In this document: positions 17,095 to 26,106 of the stretch, piece after piece | Layout of the letters: the number at the start of each line of letters is the position of its first letter | Numbering within the stretch: the stretch's first letter is position 1 | Source of the DNA: Streptomyces sp. NRRL F-5122 | GTDB taxonomy: Bacteria > Actinomycetota > Actinomycetes > Streptomycetales > Streptomycetaceae | Direction: 5' to 3' | Assembly (NCBI RefSeq): GCF_001507435.1 | Contig: NZ_LMWH01000116.1 | Location: forward strand, 355,137 to 419,136 | DNA: 64,000 bases | Translations under genes and position numbers: made by a program | Notes under the pieces: model-generated | Seen by the model: the letters and a program-made list of their open reading frames with translations, nothing else | The model's database searches: none | Told to the model about the DNA's origin: nothing

Positions 17095-18485
17095 CCTCAC
17101 GCGGAACGGTGTTCAAGGAGACGATGCTCGGCCGGGTACGCATGGCCGACGAGGACGGCGACCGACCAGTGCGGCTCGATCTGCTGGCCCGCGCCGACGC
17201 GGTACTGCTGCCTCACCGGACGACTGCGGCACAGCTGACCGGGCGGATACGGATAGCGGGACGGGCGGACGACGCCGAAGCCGTCGGCGAGTTGGAGATC
17301 TCGCCCCTGGCGCGCCGCAGGATCCACTACCGGATCGCTTTCACCATGGAAGGCCGGCGCCTCACCCTGGACGGCTGGAAGTCGGTGTCGCCCAGGCGTC
17401 CGCTCACATCGATGACCGTACTCCCGTACACCCTCTACGAGGACGGCCACCGTGTCGGCGAGGGCACCCTGCGCTTCCCGCTGACCACCGGCCTGTTGCC
17501 CTTCCTCGCGAGTTTCCGGTTCCCCCGCGCCGCGGAATCCCGCGCCGACCGGCACCTGGCGTCGCGCTGGGACGGCGCACCGGGGCGGACCGAGGTCTGG
17601 TACACGACTGTGACCGATCCCGTGACGGACAGCGGGATCTGGCTGCACCACGAAGTGGTGGCGCCCTCCGACGGTTCCCCCGCCTATGCGCACGGCTGGG
17701 CCGCCGTCTTCCCCAAGGACGGCCCGGCCGAACACGCACGCTTCGGCCCCGTTCCGTGGGCGGGGCATCCGGAGGGCTTCTCCGCCGGGGACATCAGCGC
17801 AGGCTCCGGCCGACTCGCCGGTTCCGCCGGATCGTTCACCTGGGCGCTCACCGAGCGGGGCGAGGGTCCACCGCTCCACACCTTCCCCGGCTGGTCCTGG
17901 CGGCGACCCTGGCTGCCGGCCTCCCACATGCTCCCCGCCGTCCGCGCCCGCTACAGCGGGACGGTGCGCCACGGCACCGACGAGCTGCGGCTCGACGGTG
18001 CTCCCGGAGCCGGCGCGCGCATCTACGGCCACGGCAACGCCCGCCGCTGGGCCTGGCTCCACGCCGACCTGGGCGGCGGCGACGTACTGGAGATCGTCGC
18101 AGCGGTGTCCATGCGGCGGGGTCTCGACAGGCTGCAGCCCCTGGTCTTCCTGCGCCTGTACCGAAACGGCAGGACCTGGCCACGGCGCGCGGAACGCTCC
18201 GCCGTGGGCTGGGCGGGAATCGGCCGGTTCCGCGCGGACATCGGTCTGCCCGAGTGGCGGGTCAAGGGCAGGGCGGGCCTGAGCCGCATCGCGGTGACGG
18301 TGACCCAGCCGCCGGAGCAGACACTGACGTTGGACTACACCGACCCCGACGGCTCTGCCGCGGTCTGCCGCAACACCGAGAGAGCGGACGCGGTGGTCAC
18401 CCTGGAGCGCTGGTGGGGCACCTGGCGGCGGGAGGCCGGATGGCGGCTGTCGGGCACCGCGCATGCGGAGGTCGGTGACCGATGA
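17091..18485 (+). CDS. Lipocalin-like protein (AttH/CrtC-type) of unknown function
   Basis: A 464-residue protein with no membrane span or signal. The first third (ETMLGRVRMADEDGDRPVRL through LTLDGWKSVSPRRPLTSMTV) resembles the small beta-rich domain that accompanies GMC/cholesterol-oxidase-type enzymes. The remainder (TEVWYTTVTDPVTDSGIWLH, HTFPGWSWRRPWLPASHM, ARIYGHGNARRWAWLHADLG) has the Trp- and Gly-rich strands of AttH/CrtC-like lipocalins, which bind or hydrate hydrophobic isoprenoids. I cannot name the reaction. It is translationally coupled on both sides (ATGA) to the GntR and GMC genes, so it probably prepares or holds the hydrophobic substrate of the oxidase. Confidence 0.8.
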   Translation: MTSRGTVFKETMLGRVRMADEDGDRPVRLDLLARADAVLLPHRTTAAQLTGRIRIAGRADDAEAVGELEISPLARRRIHYRIAFTMEGRRLTLDGWKSVSPRRPLTSMTVLPYTLYEDGHRVGEGTLRFPLTTGLLPFLASFRFPRAAESRADRHLASRWDGAPGRTEVWYTTVTDPVTDSGIWLHHEVVAPSDGSPAYAHGWAAVFPKDGPAEHARFGPVPWAGHPEGFSAGDISAGSGRLAGSAGSFTWALTERGEGPPLHTFPGWSWRRPWLPASHMLPAVRARYSGTVRHGTDELRLDGAPGAGARIYGHGNARRWAWLHADLGGGDVLEIVAAVSMRRGLDRLQPLVFLRLYRNGRTWPRRAERSAVGWAGIGRFRADIGLPEWRVKGRAGLSRIAVTVTQPPEQTLTLDYTDPDGSAAVCRNTERADAVVTLERWWGTWRREAGWRLSGTAHAEVGDR

Positions 18486-20341
18486 CCTTGCGAAGCACCG
18501 CCGCCCTGAAGGGACTTGTCGCCGCGCTGCTGGCCGACGACGGCACCACCGCGTGGACCCGGTCCGTGCCACGCAGGGTGGAAACGCTGCTCGACACCAT
18601 GCCCGCGCCGGCTCGCACCGCGGTGCGCGGTGCGGCGGCCGCCGTCGACGCCTACGCCGTCGTCCGGACGGGCAGGCGGCTGTCCGCACTCGGACCCGCC
18701 GAGCGGGAGCGGGTCGTGGCGTCGCTGGCTTCCCGCCGGGCCCTGCTGCCGCTCCTGGAGGCGGTCAAGGTACCGCTGCTGCTGGCGGCCGGTACCGAAC
18801 GGTCGCTGCACCACAGCCCCACGCCCGAGGCGCCCGCGCCCGACGACCCGCCGCTGGACTGCACACCTTCCCGCGAGTGGCCCACACGCTCGAGTGCCGA
18901 CGCCGTCGTCGTGGGATCCGGGGCCGGCGGCGCCATGGCGGCCCGCACACTCGCCCGGGCCGGCCTCCGTGTCGTCGTCCTCGAGGAGGGTGAGCACCAC
19001 ACCACCGCGTCGTTCGGGCGACGGGCTCCGCTCGACCGCTTCACCGACCTGTACCGCGACGGCGGTGCGACGATCGCCCTCGGCACCCCCCCACTGGTCC
19101 TCCCCGTGGGCCGCGCCGTCGGTGGCACCACCCTCGTCAACTCCGGTACGTGCTACCGCACTCCGGCCCACGTCCGCACCCGCTGGCTGGACCGTCACGG
19201 ATTCGCCGCGGCCGAGGACCTCGAGGCCCACCTCGACGACGTCGAACGTACCCTGCGGGTGGCGCCCCAGCCGCTGGAGGTGCTCGGCGACAACGGGCTG
19301 CTCGCACTCTCCGGAGCGAAGGAGCTCGGCTGGACAGCAGCGCCCCTGCGCCGCAACGCCCCCGGCTGCAAGGGCTCGTGCCAGTGTGTCGTCGGCTGTC
19401 CCACCGGCGCAAAACAGAGCGTCCAGCTTTCCGTGCTCCCCGAGGCCTGCGCGGCTGGCGCCCGTATCGTGACAGGCGCCCACGTCCGGCGCATCCTTGT
19501 CGACGGCGACCGGCCGGGCGGCCCACGGGCCGCCGGGGTGGTGGTGCGCCGCCCGGACGGCAGCGAGCTGGAGATCCTCAGCCCGCTGGTCGTGGTCGCC
19601 GCCGGGGCCCTTCATACGCCGCCACTGCTGCGCCGCTCCGGCCTTGGTGGACACCCGCGGCTGGGCCGCAACCTCAGCGTGCATCCGGCGACCAGTGTGG
19701 CGGGTCGGTTCAGCCGCCACGTCACGAGCTGGAAGGGCGTCCTGCAGAGCGTCGGGGTGGAGCATCTGCGCGAGGACGGCATCCTGATCGAGGCGACCGC
19801 GGCGCCCCCCGGCATGAGCTCGTTCGTGCTGCCGGGCGTCGGACGCGAACTCCGCCGCGAACTGGAGGAGACGGAACACCTGGCGACGCTCGGGGCCATG
19901 ATCGCCGACCGTCCCTCGGGCCGCGTCCTCGGGCAGAACCGCACCCTGCTGCGCTACGACCTGGCGCCGTGCGACGCCGACCGCCTGCTCCGTGCCCAAC
20001 GGGCCATGGGACGCCTGCTGTTCGCGGCGGGCGCCGAGGAGGTGCTCACCGGAGTGCCGCAGGCACCGCGCGCCCGCACCCCGGCTCAGCTGGAGGCGGT
20101 GCTGGACACGGTGACCGCGCGGCATCTGCATGTCTCCGCGTTCCACCCCACCGGAACGGCGGCCGGCGGAGCCGACCCCGAGCGGTCGCCGGCCGACCCG
20201 GACGGTCGCCTGCGCGGTGTGCACGGGGTGCTGATCGGCGACGGTTCCGTGCTCCCCAGCTGCCCGGAGGTGAATCCGCAGCTGAGCATCATGGCGGCCG
20301 CCCTGGCTGTCGCCGAGCGATACACGGCGGGGACGTCGTGA
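18482..20341 (+). CDS. GMC-family FAD oxidoreductase with Cys-rich insert
   Basis: A 619-residue GMC oxidoreductase. About 140 helical residues precede the FAD loop AVVVGSGAGGAMAARTLARA (GSGAGG at 145-150), as in long-chain alcohol oxidases. A second FAD segment is VGRAVGGTTLVNSGTC. Cysteines 296, 300, 302 and 306 (CKGSCQCVVGC) form a compact cluster found in this bacterial subgroup and may bind metal or form disulfides. The C-terminal active-site region has HVSAFHPTGTA and NPQLSIMAAALAVAE (catalytic His and Asn). The likely substrate is a hydrophobic alcohol or sterol. It is the last gene of the GntR operon. Confidence 0.9.
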   Translation: MTLRSTAALKGLVAALLADDGTTAWTRSVPRRVETLLDTMPAPARTAVRGAAAAVDAYAVVRTGRRLSALGPAERERVVASLASRRALLPLLEAVKVPLLLAAGTERSLHHSPTPEAPAPDDPPLDCTPSREWPTRSSADAVVVGSGAGGAMAARTLARAGLRVVVLEEGEHHTTASFGRRAPLDRFTDLYRDGGATIALGTPPLVLPVGRAVGGTTLVNSGTCYRTPAHVRTRWLDRHGFAAAEDLEAHLDDVERTLRVAPQPLEVLGDNGLLALSGAKELGWTAAPLRRNAPGCKGSCQCVVGCPTGAKQSVQLSVLPEACAAGARIVTGAHVRRILVDGDRPGGPRAAGVVVRRPDGSELEILSPLVVVAAGALHTPPLLRRSGLGGHPRLGRNLSVHPATSVAGRFSRHVTSWKGVLQSVGVEHLREDGILIEATAAPPGMSSFVLPGVGRELRRELEETEHLATLGAMIADRPSGRVLGQNRTLLRYDLAPCDADRLLRAQRAMGRLLFAAGAEEVLTGVPQAPRARTPAQLEAVLDTVTARHLHVSAFHPTGTAAGGADPERSPADPDGRLRGVHGVLIGDGSVLPSCPEVNPQLSIMAAALAVAERYTAGTS

Positions 20342-20822
20342 GCCGTCGTCGCCGGCGGCAGGGGCGCGCGGACGAAGGGCCGGCACACCGGCGGCCGCTC
20401 TCTGTGTCCCGGCCGTCGGCGACGGCGCTCAACACCCGCGACCCTGCAGGCTGCGCCGGGAGCGCGGAGACGGCACAGCTGACCGTCCCGTGCGCGTACG
20501 GACCGCCGTCCGCCGCCTCGACGGTCCGGGCTTGCGCGGTCACGGTCGTACCACCCGGCTCAGCCGGCTTCGAGCGCCGACGGCGCGTGGGCCATCGGAG
20601 TGGCCGAGCGTACACACACGACGGCGAGTGCCCTTCAGGCAGCCTCGGCCTGACCGGGCCGGTAGCGGCGTAAGCCGCCGACGGCACCCGGAGTACGCCT
20701 CGCCCGGCCGAGGCGCGCTCGAGTGGACGCGGGGACCGTGCGGATCCTATGTTGCGTGTCCGCACGTCGGTCTTGGCCGGAGCGGCGTCCCGGGATCCGA
20801 CGGCATGTATGGGGAATGCACG
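20342..20822. other. 481-base gap without a convincing gene
   Basis: No reading frame with a recognisable product or ribosome binding site. The last 100 bases must hold the promoter of the DUF4328 gene; a TATGTT hexamer near 20752 is a weak -10 candidate. Confidence 0.5.
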
Positions 20823-21581
20823 ATGATCTGTGCTCGCTGCCAGCACTTCGAAGCGGCACCGGGCGGCACTCTGTGCACCCAGTGCGCCGTCGCGCCGGAG
20901 CCGGAGGCCCCGCAGTTCACCGCTGCGCCGGTCGCCTGGGTGCGCTCGCCTGTGGGTCTCGGGCGGACGGCGGCCGCAGTGCTGGGAGTTGTCGTCGTCG
21001 TCGACCTGTTCGCGATCGGGGCTGCCATGGCCGTGTACGACGTGGCGGGCGACCTCGTCGGCGGCGTCAGCGGCGTGGGCGAGCGGGCGGAACGCGCGGA
21101 CTCGCTGTACTCCTCGGTCGGTCTCCTCCGGACGTCCGTGCTGCTCACGTGCGTCGTCGTGTTCCTGTGCTGGTTCCATCGAGTACGGGTCAACGCAGAG
21201 GTGTTCAGTCCGTTCGGGCACGCCAAGAAGCGTGGTTGGGCGATCGGGGCGTGGTTCGTGCCGATCGTGAACCTCTGGTTCCCGCGCCGCATCGCACTGG
21301 ACATCTGGGACGCCAGCAGCCCGTGGGACACGCCGCGGTCGCACGGGCTGGTGGACGCCTGGTGGACGCTGTGGCTCCTCTCCGTGCTGACGAACCGCGC
21401 GGGTTCCTTCGCCTACCGCAGCTCCGACACGGCCGAGGAGATCCGCGGCGCCGTGCGTCAGGTGCTGGTCGCGGATGTCGTCGACGCCGTGGCCGCCGTG
21501 CTCGCGATCCTCGTGGTGCTGCGGCTGACCCGCATGCAGCACGAAAAGGTGCTTCGGGGACCGGCTACGGCCGCCTTCTGA
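20823..21581 (+). CDS. DUF4328 membrane protein with N-terminal zinc ribbon
   Basis: A 252-residue membrane protein. Residues 1-22 hold CARC and CTQC, a small zinc-ribbon-like pair. After it come about five membrane segments with the DUF4328 core (FHRVRVNAEVF, KKRGWAIGAWFVPIVNLWFP, DIWDASSPWDTPRSHGLV). These proteins are common in streptomycetes and have no assigned function. The start at 20823 follows GGGGAA; an in-frame ATG at 20805 is the alternative. It stands alone, 190 bases before the pmt gene on the same strand. Confidence 0.88.
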   Translation: MICARCQHFEAAPGGTLCTQCAVAPEPEAPQFTAAPVAWVRSPVGLGRTAAAVLGVVVVVDLFAIGAAMAVYDVAGDLVGGVSGVGERAERADSLYSSVGLLRTSVLLTCVVVFLCWFHRVRVNAEVFSPFGHAKKRGWAIGAWFVPIVNLWFPRRIALDIWDASSPWDTPRSHGLVDAWWTLWLLSVLTNRAGSFAYRSSDTAEEIRGAVRQVLVADVVDAVAAVLAILVVLRLTRMQHEKVLRGPATAAF

Positions 21582-21771
21582 GCGGCCCCTGCACCGTGCG
21601 GTCCTCGGGTCGCCGAGTCGGACGCCGGTGAAGCCGAGTGAGCCTGCGCTGTGCGGGCCCGTCGCTTCAGCCGCCGTCGGTTGACGCTAGGATCTCGCCG
21701 GATCGGGGACGGCGTTCGCATCGGCCCGTCGAATGAATCCGGCGTCTCGTTTTCCGGGCCGTCGATGAGAG

Positions 21772-23595
21772 GTGTGGCAGGTGGGGGACCGCGGGGCGCC
21801 TCATGGATCGCTCGACTCGGGCCGTGCCACGGGTCTCGCGGCCACGTTGCGGGGCGGCAGTGACCGTGTGGGCCCGAGCGCCCCGACGTACGGCCGCAGT
21901 TCGGGTGCACGGGGCCCGGCGGACGCGGATGCGCGATGGCTCGACCGTCTGCGACTCCGCTTCCGTTATGTGCCGACGGCGCGTACCGGTACGGCGGAAC
22001 GGCTGGTCCCCGGCTTCCCCGCGCCGCCCACCCATCTGTGGCGTGTCCTCGGCTGTCCGCCGGGTCTTGCCCACCGCGCCGCCGGGGCGACCGGGTGGCT
22101 GGGCCCGGTGCTCGTGGCCGTTCTGGCGGGGGTGATCCGCTTCTGGCGTCTCGGCCGGCCGCACGACCTCATGTTCGACGAGACGTACTACGCCAAGGAC
22201 GCCTGGGCCCAACTTCACCTCGGTTACGAAGGTGTGTGGCCGGACCGCAAGATCGCCGACCCCCAGGTACTCGCCGATCCCCAGGTCATCCCCCTTTCGG
22301 ACCGGGGGGCGTTCGTGGCCCATCCGCCCATGGGCAAGTGGGTCATATCCGTCGGCGAGTGGTTGTTCGGCCTGGATCCGTTCGGCTGGCGCTTCATGAC
22401 CGCCGTCCTCGGCACGCTGTCGGTTCTGCTGCTCTGCCGTATCGGACGACGGCTGTTCCGCTCGACCTTCCTCGGGTGCCTGGCCGGACTGCTGATGGCC
22501 GTGGACGGACTGCACTATGTGCTGAGCCGCAGCGCGCTGCTGGACCTCGTCGTGATGTTCTTCGTCCTGTGCGCCTTCGGCTGCCTCCTGATCGACCGTG
22601 ACCGGTCCAGGGAGCGGCTGGTCCGGCTGCTGCCGAGGAGCGACACCGGTGAGGTACGGCCCGACGAGGACGTCGGGGCCCGGGGCGGCATGGGATGGCG
22701 GCCCTGGCGGCTCGCCGCTGGCGTCCTTCTGGGCCTGGCGGCCGGGACCAAGTGGAACGGCCTGTATTTCCTGGTGTTCTTCGGCGCGATGACCCTGCTG
22801 TGGGACGTCGCCGCGCGACGCGTGGCGGGCGCGCGTCAGCCCTACCGCGCGGTGCTCGGAAAGGACCTCGGCTGGTCCGTCGCCTCCCTGGTGCCTGTCG
22901 CCGTGGTGACGTATCTGGCGACCTGGTCGGGCTGGTTTATGTCGTCCGACGGATACGGCCGGCACTGGGCCGACGGCCGGGGCGGCTCCTGGGCGTGGGT
23001 CCCGGCGCCGCTGCGCAGCCTGTGGCACTACGAGTACCAGGTCTACCAGTTCAACATCGGACTGCACACGCCGCACAAGTACCAGTCGAATCCTTGGAGT
23101 TGGACGGTGCTCGGGCGCCCCGTGCCGTTCCACTTCCAGTCCTCGTCCTATGGGCAGGACGGCTGCAAGGAAGCGGGCGGCTGCGCTCGCGAGATCATTG
23201 CTCTCGGCACGCCGCTGCTGTGGTGGTCCGCGTGTTTCGCCCTCGCGTATCTGCTGTACCGGTGGGCGTTGAGGCGGGACTGGCGCGCCGGCGCCGTCCT
23301 GTGCGCGGTTGCGGCGGGCTGGCTCCCGTGGTTCATGTATCAGGACCGCACCATCTTCTCCTTCTACGCGGTCGTCTTCCTGCCGTACCTGTGCCTGGCC
23401 GTGGCGATGACGGCCGGGGCTCTTCTCGGGCCGGCGGGAGCCACCGAGCGGCGCCGGTTGTGGGGGGTGGCGGGCGTCGGCGCGCTCACGCTGCTGATCC
23501 TGTGGAACTTCGTCTACTTCTTCCCGATCTATTCGGGGAACATGATCCCGACCGACTCATGGCGTGACCGCATGTGGCTGGACACCTGGGTCTGA
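21772..23595 (+). CDS. pmt: Protein O-mannosyltransferase (PMT family)
   Basis: A 607-residue multi-spanning glycosyltransferase of the PMT family. The first luminal-type loop has the catalytic Asp-Glu pair in LMFDETYYAKDAW, followed by HPPMGKWVISVGEWLFG and YVLSRSALLDLVVMFFVLCA. The C-terminal half keeps KYQSNPWSWTVLGRP and FPIYSGNMIPTDSWRDRMWL. PMTs move mannose from polyprenyl-phosphomannose to Ser/Thr of secreted proteins; in Streptomyces coelicolor Pmt is needed for phage phiC31 infection. The N-terminal 90 residues before the first helix are long and poorly ordered. In streptomycetes I know, pmt sits next to rsmI; here it does not, so it could be a second copy. The GTG start at 21772 follows GAGAGG. 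Confidence 0.9.
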   Translation: MWQVGDRGAPHGSLDSGRATGLAATLRGGSDRVGPSAPTYGRSSGARGPADADARWLDRLRLRFRYVPTARTGTAERLVPGFPAPPTHLWRVLGCPPGLAHRAAGATGWLGPVLVAVLAGVIRFWRLGRPHDLMFDETYYAKDAWAQLHLGYEGVWPDRKIADPQVLADPQVIPLSDRGAFVAHPPMGKWVISVGEWLFGLDPFGWRFMTAVLGTLSVLLLCRIGRRLFRSTFLGCLAGLLMAVDGLHYVLSRSALLDLVVMFFVLCAFGCLLIDRDRSRERLVRLLPRSDTGEVRPDEDVGARGGMGWRPWRLAAGVLLGLAAGTKWNGLYFLVFFGAMTLLWDVAARRVAGARQPYRAVLGKDLGWSVASLVPVAVVTYLATWSGWFMSSDGYGRHWADGRGGSWAWVPAPLRSLWHYEYQVYQFNIGLHTPHKYQSNPWSWTVLGRPVPFHFQSSSYGQDGCKEAGGCAREIIALGTPLLWWSACFALAYLLYRWALRRDWRAGAVLCAVAAGWLPWFMYQDRTIFSFYAVVFLPYLCLAVAMTAGALLGPAGATERRRLWGVAGVGALTLLILWNFVYFFPIYSGNMIPTDSWRDRMWLDTWV

Positions 23596-23754
23596 CCCGA
23601 TACGACGGGCCGATGCCGTCGCCGGGACCGCATGGTCGACCGAGGTGTTCTCGCGCGTCCCCCCGGTTGTCCGGTCCCTTCCGGAGACCAACGGCCAAGA
23701 CCGGTCGGTGACGTGGCCCTGCCGGAAGGCCGGCCACCATCAGCGAGAACCGAC

Positions 23755-23789
23755 CGTGCCGTTCTCCCTGTGTCAGGGAGAACGGCACG
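23755..23789. terminator. Strong bidirectional hairpin terminator
   Basis: A perfect 16-bp inverted repeat (arms 23755-23770 and 23774-23789) with only a 3-base TGT loop. It lies between the convergent pmt gene (ends 23595) and the 39-aa membrane gene (ends 23805). The arm sequence is CGTGCCGTTCTCCCTG and its complement. It is the most stable simple hairpin I found in the window. Confidence 0.85.
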
Positions 23790-23804
23790 TGGCTCGGGCG
23801 CCGG

Positions 23805-23924
23805 TCACCAGGATTCGGCCTGCAGGAACAGCATGACCACCTCCACCAGGAACCAGATGGAGAAGGCCAGGCAGGCGAACCACAACCCCCACAGCCACCG
23901 ACGGATCTCCCGGCGCATGCGCAT
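23805..23924 (-). CDS. 39-aa single-span membrane protein
   Basis: A 39-residue protein, MRMRREIRRWLWG then a hydrophobic helix (LWFACLAFSIWFLVEVVMLF) and a short LQAESW tail. The basic N-terminus and single aromatic-rich helix predict an N-in membrane protein. GGGAG lies about 10 bases upstream of the first ATG; a second ATG is at 23918. The strong terminator immediately downstream, and the lack of any other gene in this convergent gap, support its being a real transcription unit. The function is unknown. It diverges from the ChrB-like gene. Confidence 0.65.
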   Translation of the reverse strand: MRMRREIRRWLWGLWFACLAFSIWFLVEVVMLFLQAESW

Positions 23925-24026
23925 GCGGGAATCATCTCCCGTCAGGGTCAACCGGATCGTCGTCGGGGTGGCGCTGCTCGCCACCGGTGTGCTCAGCGCC
24001 TGACCGAACAGCGAGCACGTCCCCTG

Positions 24027-24053
24027 ATGTAACTGCTGCTACATTCGAATACG
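24027..24053 (+). promoter_or_regulatory. Candidate leaderless promoter with ATGTA/TACAT repeat
   Basis: A TACATT hexamer (24040-24045) lies 7 bases before the GTG start at 24053, so transcription would start at or next to the start codon. The same hexamer is half of an inverted repeat, ATGTA (24027-24031) and TACAT (24040-24044), which could be an operator over the -10 element. Confidence 0.5.
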
Positions 24054-24619
24054 TGACCAGTACCGAGCCGGCGAACCGGTGGATCGTCCTCGTGATCAAG
24101 GTCCCCGCGGAGCCCAGCCGCCACCGGGTGGCGGTGTGGCGCGAGCTGCGCCGGATCGGTGCCCTCTCCCTCGGCCAGGGGGTGTGGGCCGTGCCCGATG
24201 TACCGGCCTTCGCCGACGGCATCGCTCGCGCGATCGCACTGACCGAGCAGGCGGAAGGGCACGCCCTGACCCTCAGCGCATCGGGCCGCGGTCCCGAGGA
24301 CGCGGCCCGCTTCCAGGCGATGTTCACCGCCGCCCGGTCCGACGACTGGCGCGAATTCCTGGCCGACTGCGGCAAGTTCGAGGAGGAACTGGCCAAGGAG
24401 ATCCGCATCGCCAAGTTCACTCTCGCCGAGTTGGAGGAGGAAGAGCAGTCGTTGGAACGACTGCGCCGCTGGCACCGGGACCTCATGGCGCGCGATGTCT
24501 TCGGCGCACCGGAGTCGGCAGCGGCCTCGAAGCGGCTCAAGGAGTGCACGGCCGCATGTGAGGACTACGCGGAGCGCGTGTTCCGCGTGCTGCACCTGGC
24601 GATGGACGAGGGGCCATGA
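24053..24619 (+). CDS. ChrB N-terminal-domain-like protein
   Basis: A 188-residue protein that matches the N-terminal domain of ChrB, the chromate-resistance regulator: NRWIVLVIKVPAEPSRHRVA followed by VWRELRRIGALSLGQGVWAV. The C-terminal half is a charged helical region (AKFTLAELEEEEQSLERLRR, likely coiled coil) that ends in ERVFRVLHLAMDEGP. The C-terminal ChrB catalytic-type domain of longer homologues is absent. The GTG start may be leaderless. Its stop overlaps the MFS gene start (ATGA), so the two are coupled; the protein could sense the compound exported by the transporter. Confidence 0.85.
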   Translation: MTSTEPANRWIVLVIKVPAEPSRHRVAVWRELRRIGALSLGQGVWAVPDVPAFADGIARAIALTEQAEGHALTLSASGRGPEDAARFQAMFTAARSDDWREFLADCGKFEEELAKEIRIAKFTLAELEEEEQSLERLRRWHRDLMARDVFGAPESAAASKRLKECTAACEDYAERVFRVLHLAMDEGP

Positions 24620-25836
24620 GCCGGGGCGCCGTGGCGCGATCGGCACCGCCCCGCCGGATGTGGCCACTCCACGCGGCCGGGTTCACCACGGCCTTCGGAG
24701 CCCATGGCATCGCGGCCAACCTCGGAGGCTTCTCCGAGGACGGTGTGACCTCCCTGCTCGTGCTCGGCGGACTGCTCGCCCTGTACGACGGCGCCGAGGT
24801 CGTCCTCAAGCCGGTCTTCGGCACACTCGCCGACCGGATCGGCGCGCGGCCGGTACTCCTCGGCGGTCTCCTGGCCTTCGCCGCGGCGTCCGCCCTGTAC
24901 CTCGTCGCGCCGAGCCCGGGCTGGCTCTGGGCCGCCCGTCTGGGGCAGGGCGCCGCGGCCTCCGCCTTCTCACCCTCGGCCTCCGCCCTCGTCGCCCGGC
25001 TCAATCCCGACTCCGGACGCGGTCGCGCCTTCGGCAGCTACGGCTTCTACAAGTCGATCGGCTACACCCTCGGTCCGCTGCTCGGCGGAGTACTGGTCTG
25101 GGCAGGGGGACTGCGGCTGCTGTTCGCGGTGCTGGCAGTGCTCGGTGCAGCGGTCGCCGTATGGGCCGCGGTCGCGGTGCCCGTCGTGCCGCCCCTGCCC
25201 AAGGACCGGCAGACGGTGCTCGCACTCGTGCGCCGGATGACCGACCCCGCCTTCCTCGCCCCGACGGCCGCACTCGCCGCGGCCACCGCCGCTCTCTCGG
25301 CCGGTGTGGGCTTCCTGCCGGTCTCCGGCCGGGCGGTCGGGCTGGGCACGGTCGTCACCGGCGCCGCTGTCTCGGTACTGGCCGCCTGCGCCGCCGTCGT
25401 CCAGCCGCTCGCCGGCCGCGCCCGGGACGAAGGCCGGATCACGACCGGCGGGGGAATGACCGCCGGTCTGCTGCTCACCGCCGCCGGACTGGCCGGTGCC
25501 ATGCTGCCCGGCCTCTTCGGTGTCCTCGTCGGAGCCGCACTGATCGGTGCGGGTACCGGTGTGATCACCCCGCTCGGCTTCGCCGCCCTGTCCTCGTCGA
25601 CTCCCGAGGAGCGCCTGGGGCAGACCATGGGCGCGGCCGAGCTCGGGCGCGAGCTGGGGGACGCGGGCGGCCCACTGCTGGTTGCGGGGGTCGCGACGCT
25701 CGCCACCCTCACATACGGGTACATGGCCCTCGGGATCCTCGTCGTCCTAGGCCCCTTGGTGGGACTGCTCCGCCGCTCTTCGATACGTGACCCCGCGCCT
25801 CGCGGCGCGAGGAGTGACGTATCCGAAGGGTCGTGA
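24616..25836 (+). CDS. MFS transporter (drug/oxyanion efflux type)
   Basis: A 406-residue 12-helix major facilitator. The loop 2-3 motif is visible as KPVFGTLADRIGARPVLLGG, and motif C-like glycines occur in YKSIGYTLGPLLGGVLVWAG, typical of drug:H+ antiporters of the YfcJ/AraJ type. The first 17 residues are basic. It is translationally coupled to the ChrB-like gene. With that partner a role in chromate or organic-toxin efflux is plausible, but it is not a ChrA (CHR family) protein. Confidence 0.9.
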   Translation: MSRGAVARSAPPRRMWPLHAAGFTTAFGAHGIAANLGGFSEDGVTSLLVLGGLLALYDGAEVVLKPVFGTLADRIGARPVLLGGLLAFAAASALYLVAPSPGWLWAARLGQGAAASAFSPSASALVARLNPDSGRGRAFGSYGFYKSIGYTLGPLLGGVLVWAGGLRLLFAVLAVLGAAVAVWAAVAVPVVPPLPKDRQTVLALVRRMTDPAFLAPTAALAAATAALSAGVGFLPVSGRAVGLGTVVTGAAVSVLAACAAVVQPLAGRARDEGRITTGGGMTAGLLLTAAGLAGAMLPGLFGVLVGAALIGAGTGVITPLGFAALSSSTPEERLGQTMGAAELGRELGDAGGPLLVAGVATLATLTYGYMALGILVVLGPLVGLLRRSSIRDPAPRGARSDVSEGS

Positions 25837-26106
25837 GTGCCCCGCCGAGGGCACCGTCTCGCCCGGGGCGACCAGGGATTCACGTTCGGTGACCCGGCGA
25901 TCGAGAACGATCGTTCCCGTTCTTGACGCAGCCGGATCCGAGTCGCAGAGTGGACCGCATAGTGGGAGGTGAATTCCACGATTCGGTAAAGAGGCGGTGG
26001 GGCTGCGGCCGGCGCGCAGCGGTACACCGAGCCGCGTTGCCTCGTACGGCAGCGGGTCCTGCCCCTTCACCATGCACGGGGGGCCGTACGACCCGCAGGA
26101 CCGCCC

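Noticed and set aside
18335..20386. 683-codon frame opposite the GMC oxidoreductase gene
   Set aside because: Complete overlap with a clear GMC enzyme; the translated product is Arg/Gly/Gln-rich without any motif.
21667..23133. Long antisense reading frame (488 codons) opposite pmt
   Set aside because: It mirrors the pmt gene; the composition is low-complexity His/Gln/Arg-rich, as expected for the reverse of high-GC coding DNA, and there is no recognisable domain.
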